Of a DNA stretch of 15,153 nt, positions 1-7,728 are shown one piece after another. The stretch is from Wenzhouxiangella sp. (GTDB lineage Bacteria; Pseudomonadota; Gammaproteobacteria; Xanthomonadales; Wenzhouxiangellaceae), in contig JAGYMV010000013.1 in the NCBI GenBank assembly GCA_018400355.1, positions 1 through 15,153 on the forward strand, read 5' to 3'. Positions within the stretch are counted from its first letter, which is position 1. Each line of letters opens with the position of its first letter. Position numbers and translations under genes: made by a program. The notes beneath the pieces are model-generated. The model was not told where the DNA came from. It saw only the letters and a list, made by a program, of their open reading frames with translations, and did not search any database.

Positions 1-2
1 CG

Positions 3-2717
3 TCCTTGTTGGTCATCTGGAAGCCACAGCATGACCTCTCCAGAGACCGCCTCATCGCCCTAGCCTGTTGGCTGCAGAAACGCTTCAAAGATAGACTTTG
101 GCTTGGCGCCACTCGGCAACTGCAACCCACCGACTCCACATCATTCGCCACCATCGATTGGCTCAGTCAAAGCCAAGGTCTGCCAGTGGTGGCCTGCGGG
201 CATGTGTGCATGGTCTCGCGCGACCAAAAGCCCATGTTGGATGTGATGTGCGCCCTCAAACACCACTGCACCATCGATGAGTGTGGCTTGATGTTAGAAG
301 CCAATGCAGAACGTCACTTGAGGCCATTGAGCACCTTAGAAAAACTCTACCCCCGCGATTGGCTCGATGAAACAGTCCATGTCGCCCAACGGTGTCATTT
401 CTCCATGCGCCAGCTCACCTATCGCTACCCAAAAGAATTGGTGCCTGAACACCTAACCGCCAGTGAGCATTTACAAGCACTGACCGAACAGGGGCTTTTG
501 CAGCGCTATGGCTCAAACATTCCTAACCAAGTCAGGAATTTGGTGGCGCATGAGTTGGCGTTGATTAAAGAGATGCAAGTCGAAGCCTTTTTCTTAACGG
601 TCCATGACTTGGTCTCATTTGCCAAAGGCCGAGGCATCTTGTGCCAAGGTCGGGGCTCTGCGGCCAATTCGGCGGTGTGTTATTGCCTCAACATCACCGA
701 AGTTGATCCAGCCAAACAATCGCTCTTGTTCGAGCGATTCTTATCAAAAGAACGCAACGAACCACCCGATATTGACGTGGACTTTGAACACGAACGCCGC
801 GAAGAGGTGTTGCAATATGTCTATCAAAAATATGGTCGCGAGCGCGCTGCTTTGGCTGCCACGGTGATCAGCTATCGCCCCAAAAGCGCACTCAAAGATG
901 TGGGCCGTGCCTTGGGGTTTGAGCAAGAAATACTCGATGCATTGACTCGGTCATTGGCCTGGTGGGACACACCCGATCAATGGCCAGAGCGACTGCAAGC
1001 CGCCGGCATAGACCCTGGGGACTTGCGGGCCAAGTGGTTGCTTCAACTGACCCAACAATTCATTGGACTGCCCAGACATTTGTCCCAGCATGTCGGTGGC
1101 ATGGTGATCTCAGACCAGCCACTGTATGAATTGGTGCCCATTGAAAATGCGGCCATGGCAGACCGCACCATCATCCAATGGGACAAAGATGACTTAGAAA
1201 CACTGGGTCTTTTAAAAGTCGATTGCTTGGCGCTTGGCATGTTGACGGTGTTGCGAAAAGCCATGCACAGCATAGACCCTTCAATGCGTTTGGCTGACAT
1301 CCCCAAAGAAGATCCAGCGACTTACGAGATGCTGTGCAAGGCCGATGCCGTGGGTGTCTTCCAAGTCGAATCGCGCGCGCAAATGGCGATGTTGCCACGC
1401 CTCAAGCCAAGGTGTTTTTATGATCTGGTGGTTGAGATTGCGCTGGTCAGACCCGGGCCAATCCAGGGTGAGATGGTTCACCCCTACCTACAGAGGCGAC
1501 AAAACCCCAAACAAATTGAGTATGCAGACCCCAAGTTGGCCGATGTATTAAAGCGCACCTTGGGTGTCCCCATTTTCCAAGAGCAGGTCATGCAGATCGC
1601 CATGGTCGCTGCTGACTTTACACCAGGACAAGCCGATCAATTGCGGCGCGCCATGGCGGCGTGGAAACGACGCGGTGGCTTGGCACCCTTTCGCGAGTCT
1701 CTGATCACGGGCATGCTCAACAATGGCTATTCAAAAGCGTTTGCAGAAAAGATTTATGGACAGATCCAAGGTTTTGGGGATTATGGCTTCCCAGAATCGC
1801 ATGCGGCCAGTTTCGCGTTGCTGACTTATTTTTCAGCCTGGCTTAAATGCCATCACCCAGCCGCTTTTACTTGCGCTCTACTTAACTCACAACCCATGGG
1901 GTTTTATGCGCCCGCGCAATTGATCCAAGACGCCAAACGCCATGGGGTCATGATTGAGCCGGTTGATGTGCATGCAAGCCTATGGGAGACCGCCTGCCTG
2001 GATCAGCCAAGCGCGTCTCCACGCATCCGTTTGGGCCTGAGTCAAATCAAAGGCTTACCCCAAAAAACCGCCGAACGCTTGTTGGCTGCCCGCGCCCAGG
2101 GGGCATTTGTGTCTGTGGACGACCTCACCCAACGAGCGGGGCTACACCGCAATGAAGTGAGACTCTTGACCCAATCTGGCGCCTTGTCCGGATTGATCCA
2201 AGACCGTCGGGACGCACATTGGCAAGCACTCGCCAGCCATGTTCAAGGTGATCTGTTGGCGCATGCGCCGATTAGAGAAACCCAAGCCAAGCTACAAAAA
2301 ACCCCAGCCAGTCAATTGCTGGTTGAAGACTATGCCACACTCGGTTACAGCCTCTCACAACACCCCATTGAATACCTCAGGCCAGAGGGTTCTCGTCTGT
2401 TAAAGCGCTCTGATCAATTGCCATTGTTGCCAAACCCACCACGCCAAGTCATTGAGGTCATGGGTTTGGTCACCCACCGACAACGCCCAGGCACTGCATC
2501 GGGTGTGGTCTTTGTGTCGCTAGAAGACGAGGCGGGTTTGATCAATGTGATTGTCTGGCCCAAGATCGCCATGCGCGATCAAGTGGCTTTGTTGCAAGGT
2601 CAGGTGTTGCGGGTGCGCGGTCAGTTACAGCGGCGAGAAGGCAGCATTCACATCATTGCTCAGTCCATCGTGGCCGAAGACCAGCGCTTGGCCCAATTGC
2701 TTGGGCACAGACATTAA
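3..2717 (+). CDS. dnaE2: Error-prone DNA polymerase DnaE2 (ImuC), 5' partial
   Basis: Second C-family DNA polymerase III alpha subunit, used for error-prone translesion synthesis in the SOS response, normally with ImuA and ImuB. The reading frame is open to the left edge. About 903 residues are visible; full-length family members are a little over 1000 residues, so roughly the first 130-150 residues of the PHP domain are missing. Counting from the Leu codon at base 6: rest of the PHP domain to about 130; GRGSAANS at 215-222; PDIDVDF at 254-260, giving catalytic Asp255 and Asp257; third catalytic Asp in LLKVD at 406; AWKRRGGL at 552-559, typical of DnaE2 rather than the replicative DnaE; helix-hairpin-helix near 681-696; C-terminal OB fold about 814-885. 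The catalytic triad is intact, so the enzyme should be active. imuA/imuB and any LexA box would lie left of the window. It ends 17 bases before the convergent tesB, with no visible terminator between. Confidence 0.93.
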   Translation, partial: SLLVIWKPQHDLSRDRLIALACWLQKRFKDRLWLGATRQLQPTDSTSFATIDWLSQSQGLPVVACGHVCMVSRDQKPMLDVMCALKHHCTIDECGLMLEANAERHLRPLSTLEKLYPRDWLDETVHVAQRCHFSMRQLTYRYPKELVPEHLTASEHLQALTEQGLLQRYGSNIPNQVRNLVAHELALIKEMQVEAFFLTVHDLVSFAKGRGILCQGRGSAANSAVCYCLNITEVDPAKQSLLFERFLSKERNEPPDIDVDFEHERREEVLQYVYQKYGRERAALAATVISYRPKSALKDVGRALGFEQEILDALTRSLAWWDTPDQWPERLQAAGIDPGDLRAKWLLQLTQQFIGLPRHLSQHVGGMVISDQPLYELVPIENAAMADRTIIQWDKDDLETLGLLKVDCLALGMLTVLRKAMHSIDPSMRLADIPKEDPATYEMLCKADAVGVFQVESRAQMAMLPRLKPRCFYDLVVEIALVRPGPIQGEMVHPYLQRRQNPKQIEYADPKLADVLKRTLGVPIFQEQVMQIAMVAADFTPGQADQLRRAMAAWKRRGGLAPFRESLITGMLNNGYSKAFAEKIYGQIQGFGDYGFPESHAASFALLTYFSAWLKCHHPAAFTCALLNSQPMGFYAPAQLIQDAKRHGVMIEPVDVHASLWETACLDQPSASPRIRLGLSQIKGLPQKTAERLLAARAQGAFVSVDDLTQRAGLHRNEVRLLTQSGALSGLIQDRRDAHWQALASHVQGDLLAHAPIRETQAKLQKTPASQLLVEDYATLGYSLSQHPIEYLRPEGSRLLKRSDQLPLLPNPPRQVIEVMGLVTHRQRPGTASGVVFVSLEDEAGLINVIVWPKIAMRDQVALLQGQVLRVRGQLQRREGSIHIIAQSIVAEDQRLAQLLGHRH

Positions 2718-2734
2718 GCCACGACAAGAACCAT

Positions 2735-3616
2735 TCAACCTTTGCGGGCTGTATGGCCACGCCATGGCCGCATCACACCCTCCTGGGCCACAGACGCCAC
2801 CAGCACCCCTTGCTGATTGAAGATCTGGCCACGAACGAATCCTCGACCACCGGCACTCGTGGGGCTATCGCAGGCATACAACAACCACTCATCCACTCTA
2901 AAAGGCCGATGGAACCAAAGCGCATGATCGAGGCTGGCCAGTTGTACGGTGCGTTGAATGAAGTCGAGCTCGTGGGGCAAAGTGGCCGTCCCCAATAGCT
3001 CATAGTCTGATACGTATGCCAACAGGCTTTGATGGAGGGCGGGGTCATCGGGCAATCGGTCCCACGCGCGCATCCAGATGTGCTTCACAGGGTTCCGTGC
3101 TGAGGGGTCCATAAACTTTGGCGTCTCCACAGGCCGAAACTCAAATGGTCTTTGGTGCGCGAGCAAACGCTGCATTTTTTCAGGCACTTGATCGGCCACC
3201 GACTGGTGTAAATCAAAGGTATCGGTCAGACCATCAGGGCCTGGCACATCGGGGGCGCTGGTCTGGTGCGAGAGCCCTTCTTCGTGGAGGTGAAAAGACG
3301 CCGCCATGTTCAATATGGGCCGGCCGCGTTGCAGTGCGACAATGCGTCGGTTGGCATAACTTTGGCCGTCGCGTGCGCGCTCTACTTGATAGACCACAGG
3401 TCGGTCCACATCCCCTGCTCTCAAAAAATAAGCGTGCAGTGAATGGGCCGTTTGTTCTTGTGTGACGGTTTGCTGTGCGGCCGCCAATGCTTGGCCAACA
3501 ATTTGGCCGCCAAACACACGGTTTGATCCTATGTCGTGACTCAGGCCTTGAAACAACAAATCATCAATCGCATCCAATTGCAGCAAACCAATGACATCTT
3601 TTAGCGCACTTGACAC
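2735..3616 (-). CDS. tesB: Acyl-CoA thioesterase II (TesB)
   Basis: Hydrolyses medium- and long-chain acyl-CoA to free fatty acid and CoA in the cytoplasm. The 293 residues match the usual length of about 285-290, with a double hot-dog fold. Visible family signatures: NRVFGGQIVGQAL at 32-44; HSLHAYFLRAGD at 58-69; LDHALWFHRPF at 229-239; RGFVRG at 258-263; VASVAQEGVMR at 273-283. Asp230, the hydroxyl residues of SPTS (251-254) and Gln278 correspond to the Asp/Thr-Ser/Gln catalytic set of the E. coli enzyme. The start is GTG (3614-3616) with GGGAG seven bases upstream on the minus strand, a good ribosome binding site. It lies 44 bases downstream of the SDR gene on the same strand, so the two are probably co-transcribed. 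Identification is firm; the physiological substrate is not known from sequence. Confidence 0.95.
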   Translation of the reverse strand: MSSALKDVIGLLQLDAIDDLLFQGLSHDIGSNRVFGGQIVGQALAAAQQTVTQEQTAHSLHAYFLRAGDVDRPVVYQVERARDGQSYANRRIVALQRGRPILNMAASFHLHEEGLSHQTSAPDVPGPDGLTDTFDLHQSVADQVPEKMQRLLAHQRPFEFRPVETPKFMDPSARNPVKHIWMRAWDRLPDDPALHQSLLAYVSDYELLGTATLPHELDFIQRTVQLASLDHALWFHRPFRVDEWLLYACDSPTSAGGRGFVRGQIFNQQGVLVASVAQEGVMRPWRGHTARKG

Positions 3617-3660
3617 AGCGTGACTCCCAACCGTTGATTCATGCCCAATTGTCTCACCTC

Positions 3661-4500
3661 TCAGCTGCTTTGTTTTGTTTTGGATGCCGCACGCAGCTTG
3701 GCTTTTTTGGCACCACGCATCAAAAGCTTGAAATACAACTCAGGCGCCCAACGCTTCAGCCGCCACAACCATTTGGTTTGTGGGTGCGTGAGCAACATAA
3801 ACTTTGGCTTTTTCACCGCTTGGTAAACCACTTCAGCCACATCATCGGCGCTCACACCCGATTGCTCCATCCAACGCTTCACACGTTTTTCAAAATGATC
3901 GCCATTGGCTCGCATGGTCTCGGTCAGCCGGGTTTTGACAAACGCCGGGCACAGGGCTGAGACCTCAATGCCATCCAACTTGACTTCGGCTCGAAGCATT
4001 TCAGACAAAGCCACCACACCCGCTTTGGCGGTGCCATAGGCGTTGATCTCAGGCGCGCCTGCCAAACCCGCCACGGAAGCCACATTGATGATGTGCCCAC
4101 TTTTTTGCTCACGAAGCATCGGCAACACCGCCTGACAACCCAACATCACCCCAATCAGATCAATCTCCATGACCCAACGCCAATCGTCCAGTGAGGTGTC
4201 TTCGAGCCGACCCGCCACAGCGACACCGGCATTATTGATCAACACATCCACTCGGCCAAAGCGTTCCATGGTCTGATGCATTGCATCCGCCCAATCGGCC
4301 TCAGAGGTGACATCCATGGTCACAGGCATCACCTCAGGGCCCAGTGAATCGGCCAATGCTTGAATCCGATCTGCAACCACATCACAGGCCACGATCTGGG
4401 CACCCGATTGATGAAAACGCCGTGCCATGGCCTCCCCCAAACCAGCACCGGCGCCGGTGATCATGACCACTTTGTTTGCTTGCCCAGAAGAAGATGGCAT
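3661..4500 (-). CDS. Short-chain dehydrogenase/reductase (SDR), classical type
   Basis: NAD(P)-dependent oxidoreductase of the classical SDR family, 279 residues. The Rossmann cofactor motif TGAGAGLG is at 15-22, NNAG at 89-92, and the catalytic Ser142, Tyr155 and Lys159 (YGTAK) are present. The Asn that usually completes the tetrad (in V-N-L-x-G) is Asp114 here (EIDLIG), a change also seen in other SDRs. Asp40 at the end of beta-2 (VACD) suggests NAD rather than NADP preference, though this is weak evidence. After about residue 230 there is a basic, aromatic C-terminal extension (WLWRLKRW, then a Lys-rich tail) that might bind membranes; this is inference. The ATG start has AAGGAA eight bases upstream. 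It sits between the DksA-like gene and tesB on the same strand; the TesB partner hints at an acyl or lipid-derived alcohol or ketone substrate, but the substrate cannot be named. Confidence 0.9.
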   Translation of the reverse strand: MPSSSGQANKVVMITGAGAGLGEAMARRFHQSGAQIVACDVVADRIQALADSLGPEVMPVTMDVTSEADWADAMHQTMERFGRVDVLINNAGVAVAGRLEDTSLDDWRWVMEIDLIGVMLGCQAVLPMLREQKSGHIINVASVAGLAGAPEINAYGTAKAGVVALSEMLRAEVKLDGIEVSALCPAFVKTRLTETMRANGDHFEKRVKRWMEQSGVSADDVAEVVYQAVKKPKFMLLTHPQTKWLWRLKRWAPELYFKLLMRGAKKAKLRAASKTKQSS

Positions 4501-4515
4501 CAGCTGTGTTCCTTA

Positions 4516-4537
4516 TGTCCTAAAAACAATGTGGACA
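4516..4537. promoter_or_regulatory. Short dyad (TGTCC-N12-GGACA) upstream of the SDR gene
   Basis: TGTCC (4516-4520) and GGACA (4533-4537) form an inverted repeat with a 12-base spacer, directly upstream of the SDR ribosome binding site (4509-4514, minus strand). Such a dyad could be an operator or a weak mRNA hairpin. Five-base arms are short enough to occur by chance, so this is only a candidate. Confidence 0.2.
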
Positions 4538-4582
4538 GTGTGCCATGAATGCTGCCCGAATAGCGGATTGCCATGCACCGTC

Positions 4583-4924
4583 TCAATCCAGTGCCTCAGC
4601 ACACTCAATGCAATGGGTCACGGCCAGATTGGCGTTGAGGCGGGCCATGGCAATGTCCTCCCCACAGCCCACGCATTGGCCGTATGTGCCCTGCTCGATT
4701 CGAAGGCGGGCTTTTTTGAGCGCAGCCACCTGAGCTTGCCGGCGGGCTTCACCGGCTTGGGCCATGGCCTGACCTTGGAGTGCGTCCATTCGGCTCAGAC
4801 GACCTTGACGGGTTTGATCCAATTCCACTGGGGCGGCGGCTTGTTGACTGCTTTCCGCCAAACCCTCCAAATCGGACAGCACTTGTTCGATGCGCGCCTT
4901 AAATTGTTTGAGATCCATACCCAT
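4583..4924 (-). CDS. TraR/DksA-family zinc-finger protein
   Basis: Small 113-residue protein of the DksA/TraR family, whose members bind RNA polymerase in the secondary channel and modulate transcription initiation. The C-terminal zinc finger is complete: Cys84, Cys87, Cys105 and Cys108 in a C-x2-C-x17-C-x2-C pattern. Before it are two helices able to form a coiled coil (about 4-27 and 45-80) joined by a segment with VELDQ at 33-37 and GRLSRMDA at 41-48, which contains acidic residues that could act like the DksA tip. It is shorter than DksA (about 150 residues) and lacks its long N-terminal helix, so it is a paralogue, not dksA itself. The ATG at 4922-4924 is preferred over the ATG two codons later; GGAG lies 12 bases upstream (plus-strand 4937-4940), a loose spacing. 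It is transcribed away from the UMF1 transporter gene and is followed after 82 bases by the SDR gene. Confidence 0.88.
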   Translation of the reverse strand: MGMDLKQFKARIEQVLSDLEGLAESSQQAAAPVELDQTRQGRLSRMDALQGQAMAQAGEARRQAQVAALKKARLRIEQGTYGQCVGCGEDIAMARLNANLAVTHCIECAEALD

Positions 4925-4927
4925 GAC

Positions 4928-4957
4928 TTGTCTTTACTCCATGCTCAAGGCTATGCT
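4928..4957 (+). promoter_or_regulatory. Candidate promoter for the UMF1 transporter gene
   Basis: TTGTCT (4928-4933) and TATGCT (4952-4957) are separated by 18 bases in the 64-base gap between the divergent DksA-like and transporter genes. Transcription would begin near 4965, giving a leader of about 24 bases. The hexamers are imperfect, so the call is tentative. Confidence 0.3.
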
Positions 4958-4988
4958 TTGTTGACTTCATCGTTACTGGATAGCCCAC

Positions 4989-6332
4989 TTGGTCACCCGC
5001 AAACGCGCACCAACAAAAGAAATACTCGGTTGGGCGATGTTTGATTTTGCCAATCAAGCCTACACCTTACTGATTATCACTGTTGTGTTTGGTGATGTGT
5101 TCACACGCCTAATTGTTGGTCCCGATGTCGGTCAAGTCGACCAATACCGCTATGGCAACCTATTGTGGTCAGTGGCACTGGCCATCAGTTATGCCTTGGT
5201 TGTGATCACCAACCCCATGGCTGGTGCCGTCATGGACAGCACTCGATTGAGAAAAACCTTTTTATTCATCAGCTACATGGGTTGCGTGGTGGCCACCGCT
5301 TGTTTGTTCCTTGTTCAGCCTGGCTTGATCGTTTGGGCCATGGTCTTGATCATTGCCTCTAACTTTTTTTATGCCATTGGTGAATCATTTGTGGCGAGTT
5401 TTTTGCCTGGCTTAGGGCCTCGAGAGGACTTGGGTTTTATATCGGGCCTAGGTTGGGGCTTGGGTTATGTGGGCGGCTTGGTTGCCACCGTCTTTGCACT
5501 GCTTTTTCTCGGCGAGGTCAGCCAAGAAAACTTTGATCGAATTCGTTGGGTTGGCCCATTTGCAGCCGTCTTTTTTCTGATCACCGCTCTACCCACTTTC
5601 TTATTTGTTAAAGACAGAAGCCGTATTCGACCCAAAGACCCAGCCCAAAGCTACCTCGCCTTAGGTTGGCGGAGAATCCAACAAACCCACCGGTCCCTAT
5701 CGAGCTTTGGCGATTTGAAACGCTTGCTGGGGTCGATCTTTTTTATGATGGCCGGCCTCTACATCGTCATTAGCTTCGCTTTTATCTATGGGGCGCAGGT
5801 CATTGGTTGGGACGAGTCGGTGCGCGTCATCATGTTTGTCACGGTCCAGCTATCTGCCACTGCGGGCGCTTTTGTTTTGGGCTGGGCACACAGACCCTGG
5901 GGCGCCAAGAAAACCTACATCATCACCTTAATTTTGTGGCTACTGGCCATCACCGCCATTTGGCAAACCCCTGCCCTGACAGCCTTTGTCAATGCACTCT
6001 TTGGATTCAAGCTCGAGGCACAATATGTCTTTTTGTTTGCCGGTCTGCTGGCTGGCCTGAGCTTGGGTGCGTCGCAATCAGCCGGTCGCGCTCTGGTCGG
6101 AGCCATGACCCCGCGCACCAAGGCCGCCGAATTTTTTGGCTATTGGGGGACGGTGTCGAAAGCCGCAGCAATCGTCGGTATCTTAGGACTGGGTGTATTA
6201 CAAAGCCTGTTTGGCCTTGAAAACGCCATCGTGTTTTGTTTGGGCCTAATGGTTGTTAGCGTGTGGCTTGCATTGGGCATCAATGTCGATCGCGGCATCA
6301 CATCGGCCACGCGCTGGCGGGCGCCCGCATGA
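4989..6332 (+). CDS. UMF1-family MFS transporter (Atg22-like)
   Basis: Integral membrane transporter of the major facilitator superfamily, UMF1 group (related to vacuole protein Atg22), 447 residues with about 12 hydrophobic segments. Family signatures are the N-terminal GWAMFDFANQAY at 14-25 (family pattern W-x-x-Y/F-D-F-A-N), the loop with DSTRLRKTF at 83-91, a Gly-rich helix at 153-164 (GLGWGLGYVGG), and PRTKAAEFFG at 375-384, which matches the conserved P-x-x-x-x-x-E-F-F-G of this group. Substrates of bacterial UMF1 members are mostly unknown. The TTG start at 4989 is chosen because the conserved motif begins only 13 residues later and the frame is closed at 4962; no strong ribosome binding site is visible, and the next ATG (5037) would cut into the first helix. 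The stop codon overlaps the next gene's start (ATGA, 6329-6332), implying translational coupling. Confidence 0.9.
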   Translation: MVTRKRAPTKEILGWAMFDFANQAYTLLIITVVFGDVFTRLIVGPDVGQVDQYRYGNLLWSVALAISYALVVITNPMAGAVMDSTRLRKTFLFISYMGCVVATACLFLVQPGLIVWAMVLIIASNFFYAIGESFVASFLPGLGPREDLGFISGLGWGLGYVGGLVATVFALLFLGEVSQENFDRIRWVGPFAAVFFLITALPTFLFVKDRSRIRPKDPAQSYLALGWRRIQQTHRSLSSFGDLKRLLGSIFFMMAGLYIVISFAFIYGAQVIGWDESVRVIMFVTVQLSATAGAFVLGWAHRPWGAKKTYIITLILWLLAITAIWQTPALTAFVNALFGFKLEAQYVFLFAGLLAGLSLGASQSAGRALVGAMTPRTKAAEFFGYWGTVSKAAAIVGILGLGVLQSLFGLENAIVFCLGLMVVSVWLALGINVDRGITSATRWRAPA

Positions 6333-7102
6333 GAATCGTCACCCACACCTGTTCAAACACCGAAATCGTCTGTGCCTTGGGTTTGGCAGATCAGATTGTG
6401 GGAGTGGATGACCATTCTGATTTCCCACCCGAGGTGGTGTCCAGCAAAGCCAAAATTGGGCCCGATTTGGGCATCGACATTGAGCGCATCATCGCCCTCA
6501 AACCCGATTGGGTGATCACCTCATTGACGGTGCCGGGCCATGAGCATTGCGTGGCCCAAATCAAACAAGCCGGACTCAATTGCCATGTGACCCAACCAAC
6601 GAGCCTTGCCGATGTGGTCAGCGATATCGAAACACTCGGCGTGCTTCTGGGCCGAGAGGCCCCAGCCCAGAGGCTGGTCCAAGCGTTTGAGCAACGCATG
6701 AACCAAGCCAAACCCGATCACCCCACCATCCCCATCGGTGTGGAATGGTGGCCAAAGCCTGTGATTGTTCCGGGTGCGAAATCATGGGTCAATGAGATGC
6801 TCGAATTGGTGGGTGGGACGAACCCATTCGCCCACCACCCCAAAGAAAGCCTTGAGATCACAGCAGAAGATGCGCTGGAAGCACAAATGGCTGCGGTGGT
6901 GATGAGCTGGTGCGGCGTGCAAGAAGACAAATACCGGCCCCACATTGTTAAACGGCGCGTCGACTGGGCCGAGGTGCCTGCCATTAAAAATAACCACATC
7001 TATCCGATCAGTGAGGCCTGGCTTGGGCGCCCAGGCCCCAGACTGATCGAGGGGATGGACCGACTGGCCGCGGTGGTATCGCACGTACGCGCCAGCTCAT
7101 AA
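6329..7102 (+). CDS. BtuF-like (cobalamin-type) substrate-binding protein without signal peptide
   Basis: 257-residue protein of the helical-backbone-metal-receptor fold used by BtuF and siderophore binding proteins. The N-terminal lobe starts at once with MRIVTHTCSNTEIVCALGL, typical of BtuF-type proteins (T-E-x-x-x-A-L-G); IIALKPDWVI is at 54-63; EWWPKPVIVPG at 139-149 is the BtuF-like signature at the start of the second lobe; the tail has RPGPRLIEG (234-242). The ATG at 6329 is chosen because it overlaps the upstream stop codon and the protein then begins at its first beta strand; an open frame continues upstream to 6263 but lies inside the transporter gene. No signal peptide or lipobox is present, so it should be cytoplasmic, unlike classical BtuF. 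No ABC permease or ATPase is nearby. Corrinoid binding is inferred from family only; another ligand is possible. Confidence 0.85.
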   Translation: MRIVTHTCSNTEIVCALGLADQIVGVDDHSDFPPEVVSSKAKIGPDLGIDIERIIALKPDWVITSLTVPGHEHCVAQIKQAGLNCHVTQPTSLADVVSDIETLGVLLGREAPAQRLVQAFEQRMNQAKPDHPTIPIGVEWWPKPVIVPGAKSWVNEMLELVGGTNPFAHHPKESLEITAEDALEAQMAAVVMSWCGVQEDKYRPHIVKRRVDWAEVPAIKNNHIYPISEAWLGRPGPRLIEGMDRLAAVVSHVRASS

Positions 7103-7186
7103 AGTACGCCTTGTCACCAAAAGTAGAGGGTTTGGGGAACTGTTGGAAAAGAAAGGACTCCAAGCGTACGAATCACTTAAATCGCC

Positions 7187-7192
7187 TATACT
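7187..7192 (+). promoter_or_regulatory. Candidate -10 element for the lipoprotein gene
   Basis: TATACT lies in the 126-base gap between the BtuF-like gene and the lipoprotein start. No convincing -35 hexamer is found 16-18 bases upstream, so this would be a weak or activator-dependent promoter. Confidence 0.3.
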
Positions 7193-7228
7193 GTGGGCTT
7201 GTTTTTTGGAGAACGTGAGTTGCAAACA

Positions 7229-7711
7229 ATGAAGAAAATCAATGTTTTAATTGGCTTAGTTTTGATGGTTTCTGCATTAGTGTTGTCTGGCTGCGGTGGC
7301 GATGAGCCGGCTGAGCCTGAGAGCCAAGCCAGCGGGCAAAGCTCAGCTCCAGAACGGGAACGGACCATTCGTCGCAGCGAGCCAGCGCCGGAACCGGCTT
7401 CGTTCGATCGCAGAGAAGACCCAGCCAAGCGCATTCCCAAAGTGGCGGGGCAAGTGGACTATGAAGGCTATGGCCTCACCCTGATGGTGGATGGCTCAAG
7501 CCCTGAAGCATTCGCCGAGAGCCTTGAGCTGATTGCCAGCGATTCGAATGCCGAGCAGTACCGCCAACTCGACTCAGCCATTCGGTATTTGCAGGTGTAT
7601 TCATCCGACGGTTGGTCGGGTCTGCCAGGCTTTTATGAGCGACTCAATGGCATGACTGGTGAAGAGATCATTGAGAGAGCCCAGCGCCTTCGCGCCGAGC
7701 GCGCACGCTAG
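7229..7711 (+). CDS. Small lipoprotein of unknown function (possibly DUF6694-like)
   Basis: 160-residue predicted lipoprotein. The signal peptide is clear: MKKIN, a hydrophobic stretch at 6-19, then the lipobox LSGC with the lipidated Cys at 22. Residues 23-65 form a disordered, charged linker rich in Pro, Glu, Ser and Arg. The C-terminal part (about 70-160) is a small helical domain beginning YGLTLMVDGSS, followed by FAESLELIASD and ending in GMTGEEIIERAQRLR. That pattern recalls short proteobacterial lipoproteins annotated as DUF6694, but this is from memory and unchecked. The start is uncertain: TTG at 7220 has GGAG (7208-7211) at an ideal 8-base spacing and is in frame; ATG at 7229 has only GTGAG nine bases upstream. 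Both give the same signal peptide. Asp is absent after the Cys (Gly23-Gly24), which favours sorting to the outer membrane. It converges on nadK with a 17-base gap. Confidence 0.8.
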   Translation: MKKINVLIGLVLMVSALVLSGCGGDEPAEPESQASGQSSAPERERTIRRSEPAPEPASFDRREDPAKRIPKVAGQVDYEGYGLTLMVDGSSPEAFAESLELIASDSNAEQYRQLDSAIRYLQVYSSDGWSGLPGFYERLNGMTGEEIIERAQRLRAERAR

Positions 7712-7728
7712 GCCTAAGCGCCGCTGCC

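Noticed and set aside
2756..2770. GGCCA-CGCCA-TGGCC hairpin near the dnaE2/tesB convergence
   Set aside because: Lies in tesB coding sequence and has no T-run, so there is no support for a terminator.
4427..5044. 205-codon open frame on the plus strand
   Set aside because: Antisense to the SDR start and the whole DksA-like gene, running into the UMF1 start; the translation has no recognisable domain.
6263..6328. Upstream extension of the BtuF-like protein
   Set aside because: Overlaps the transporter by 70 bases and gives a non-hydrophobic N-terminus; the ATGA overlap at 6329 is a better start. It also does not supply a signal peptide.
7704..7724. Palindrome-like TAGGCCTA flanked by CGCT/AGCG between the lipoprotein and nadK
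   Set aside because: Short imperfect stem with no T-run on either strand; not a convincing bidirectional terminator.
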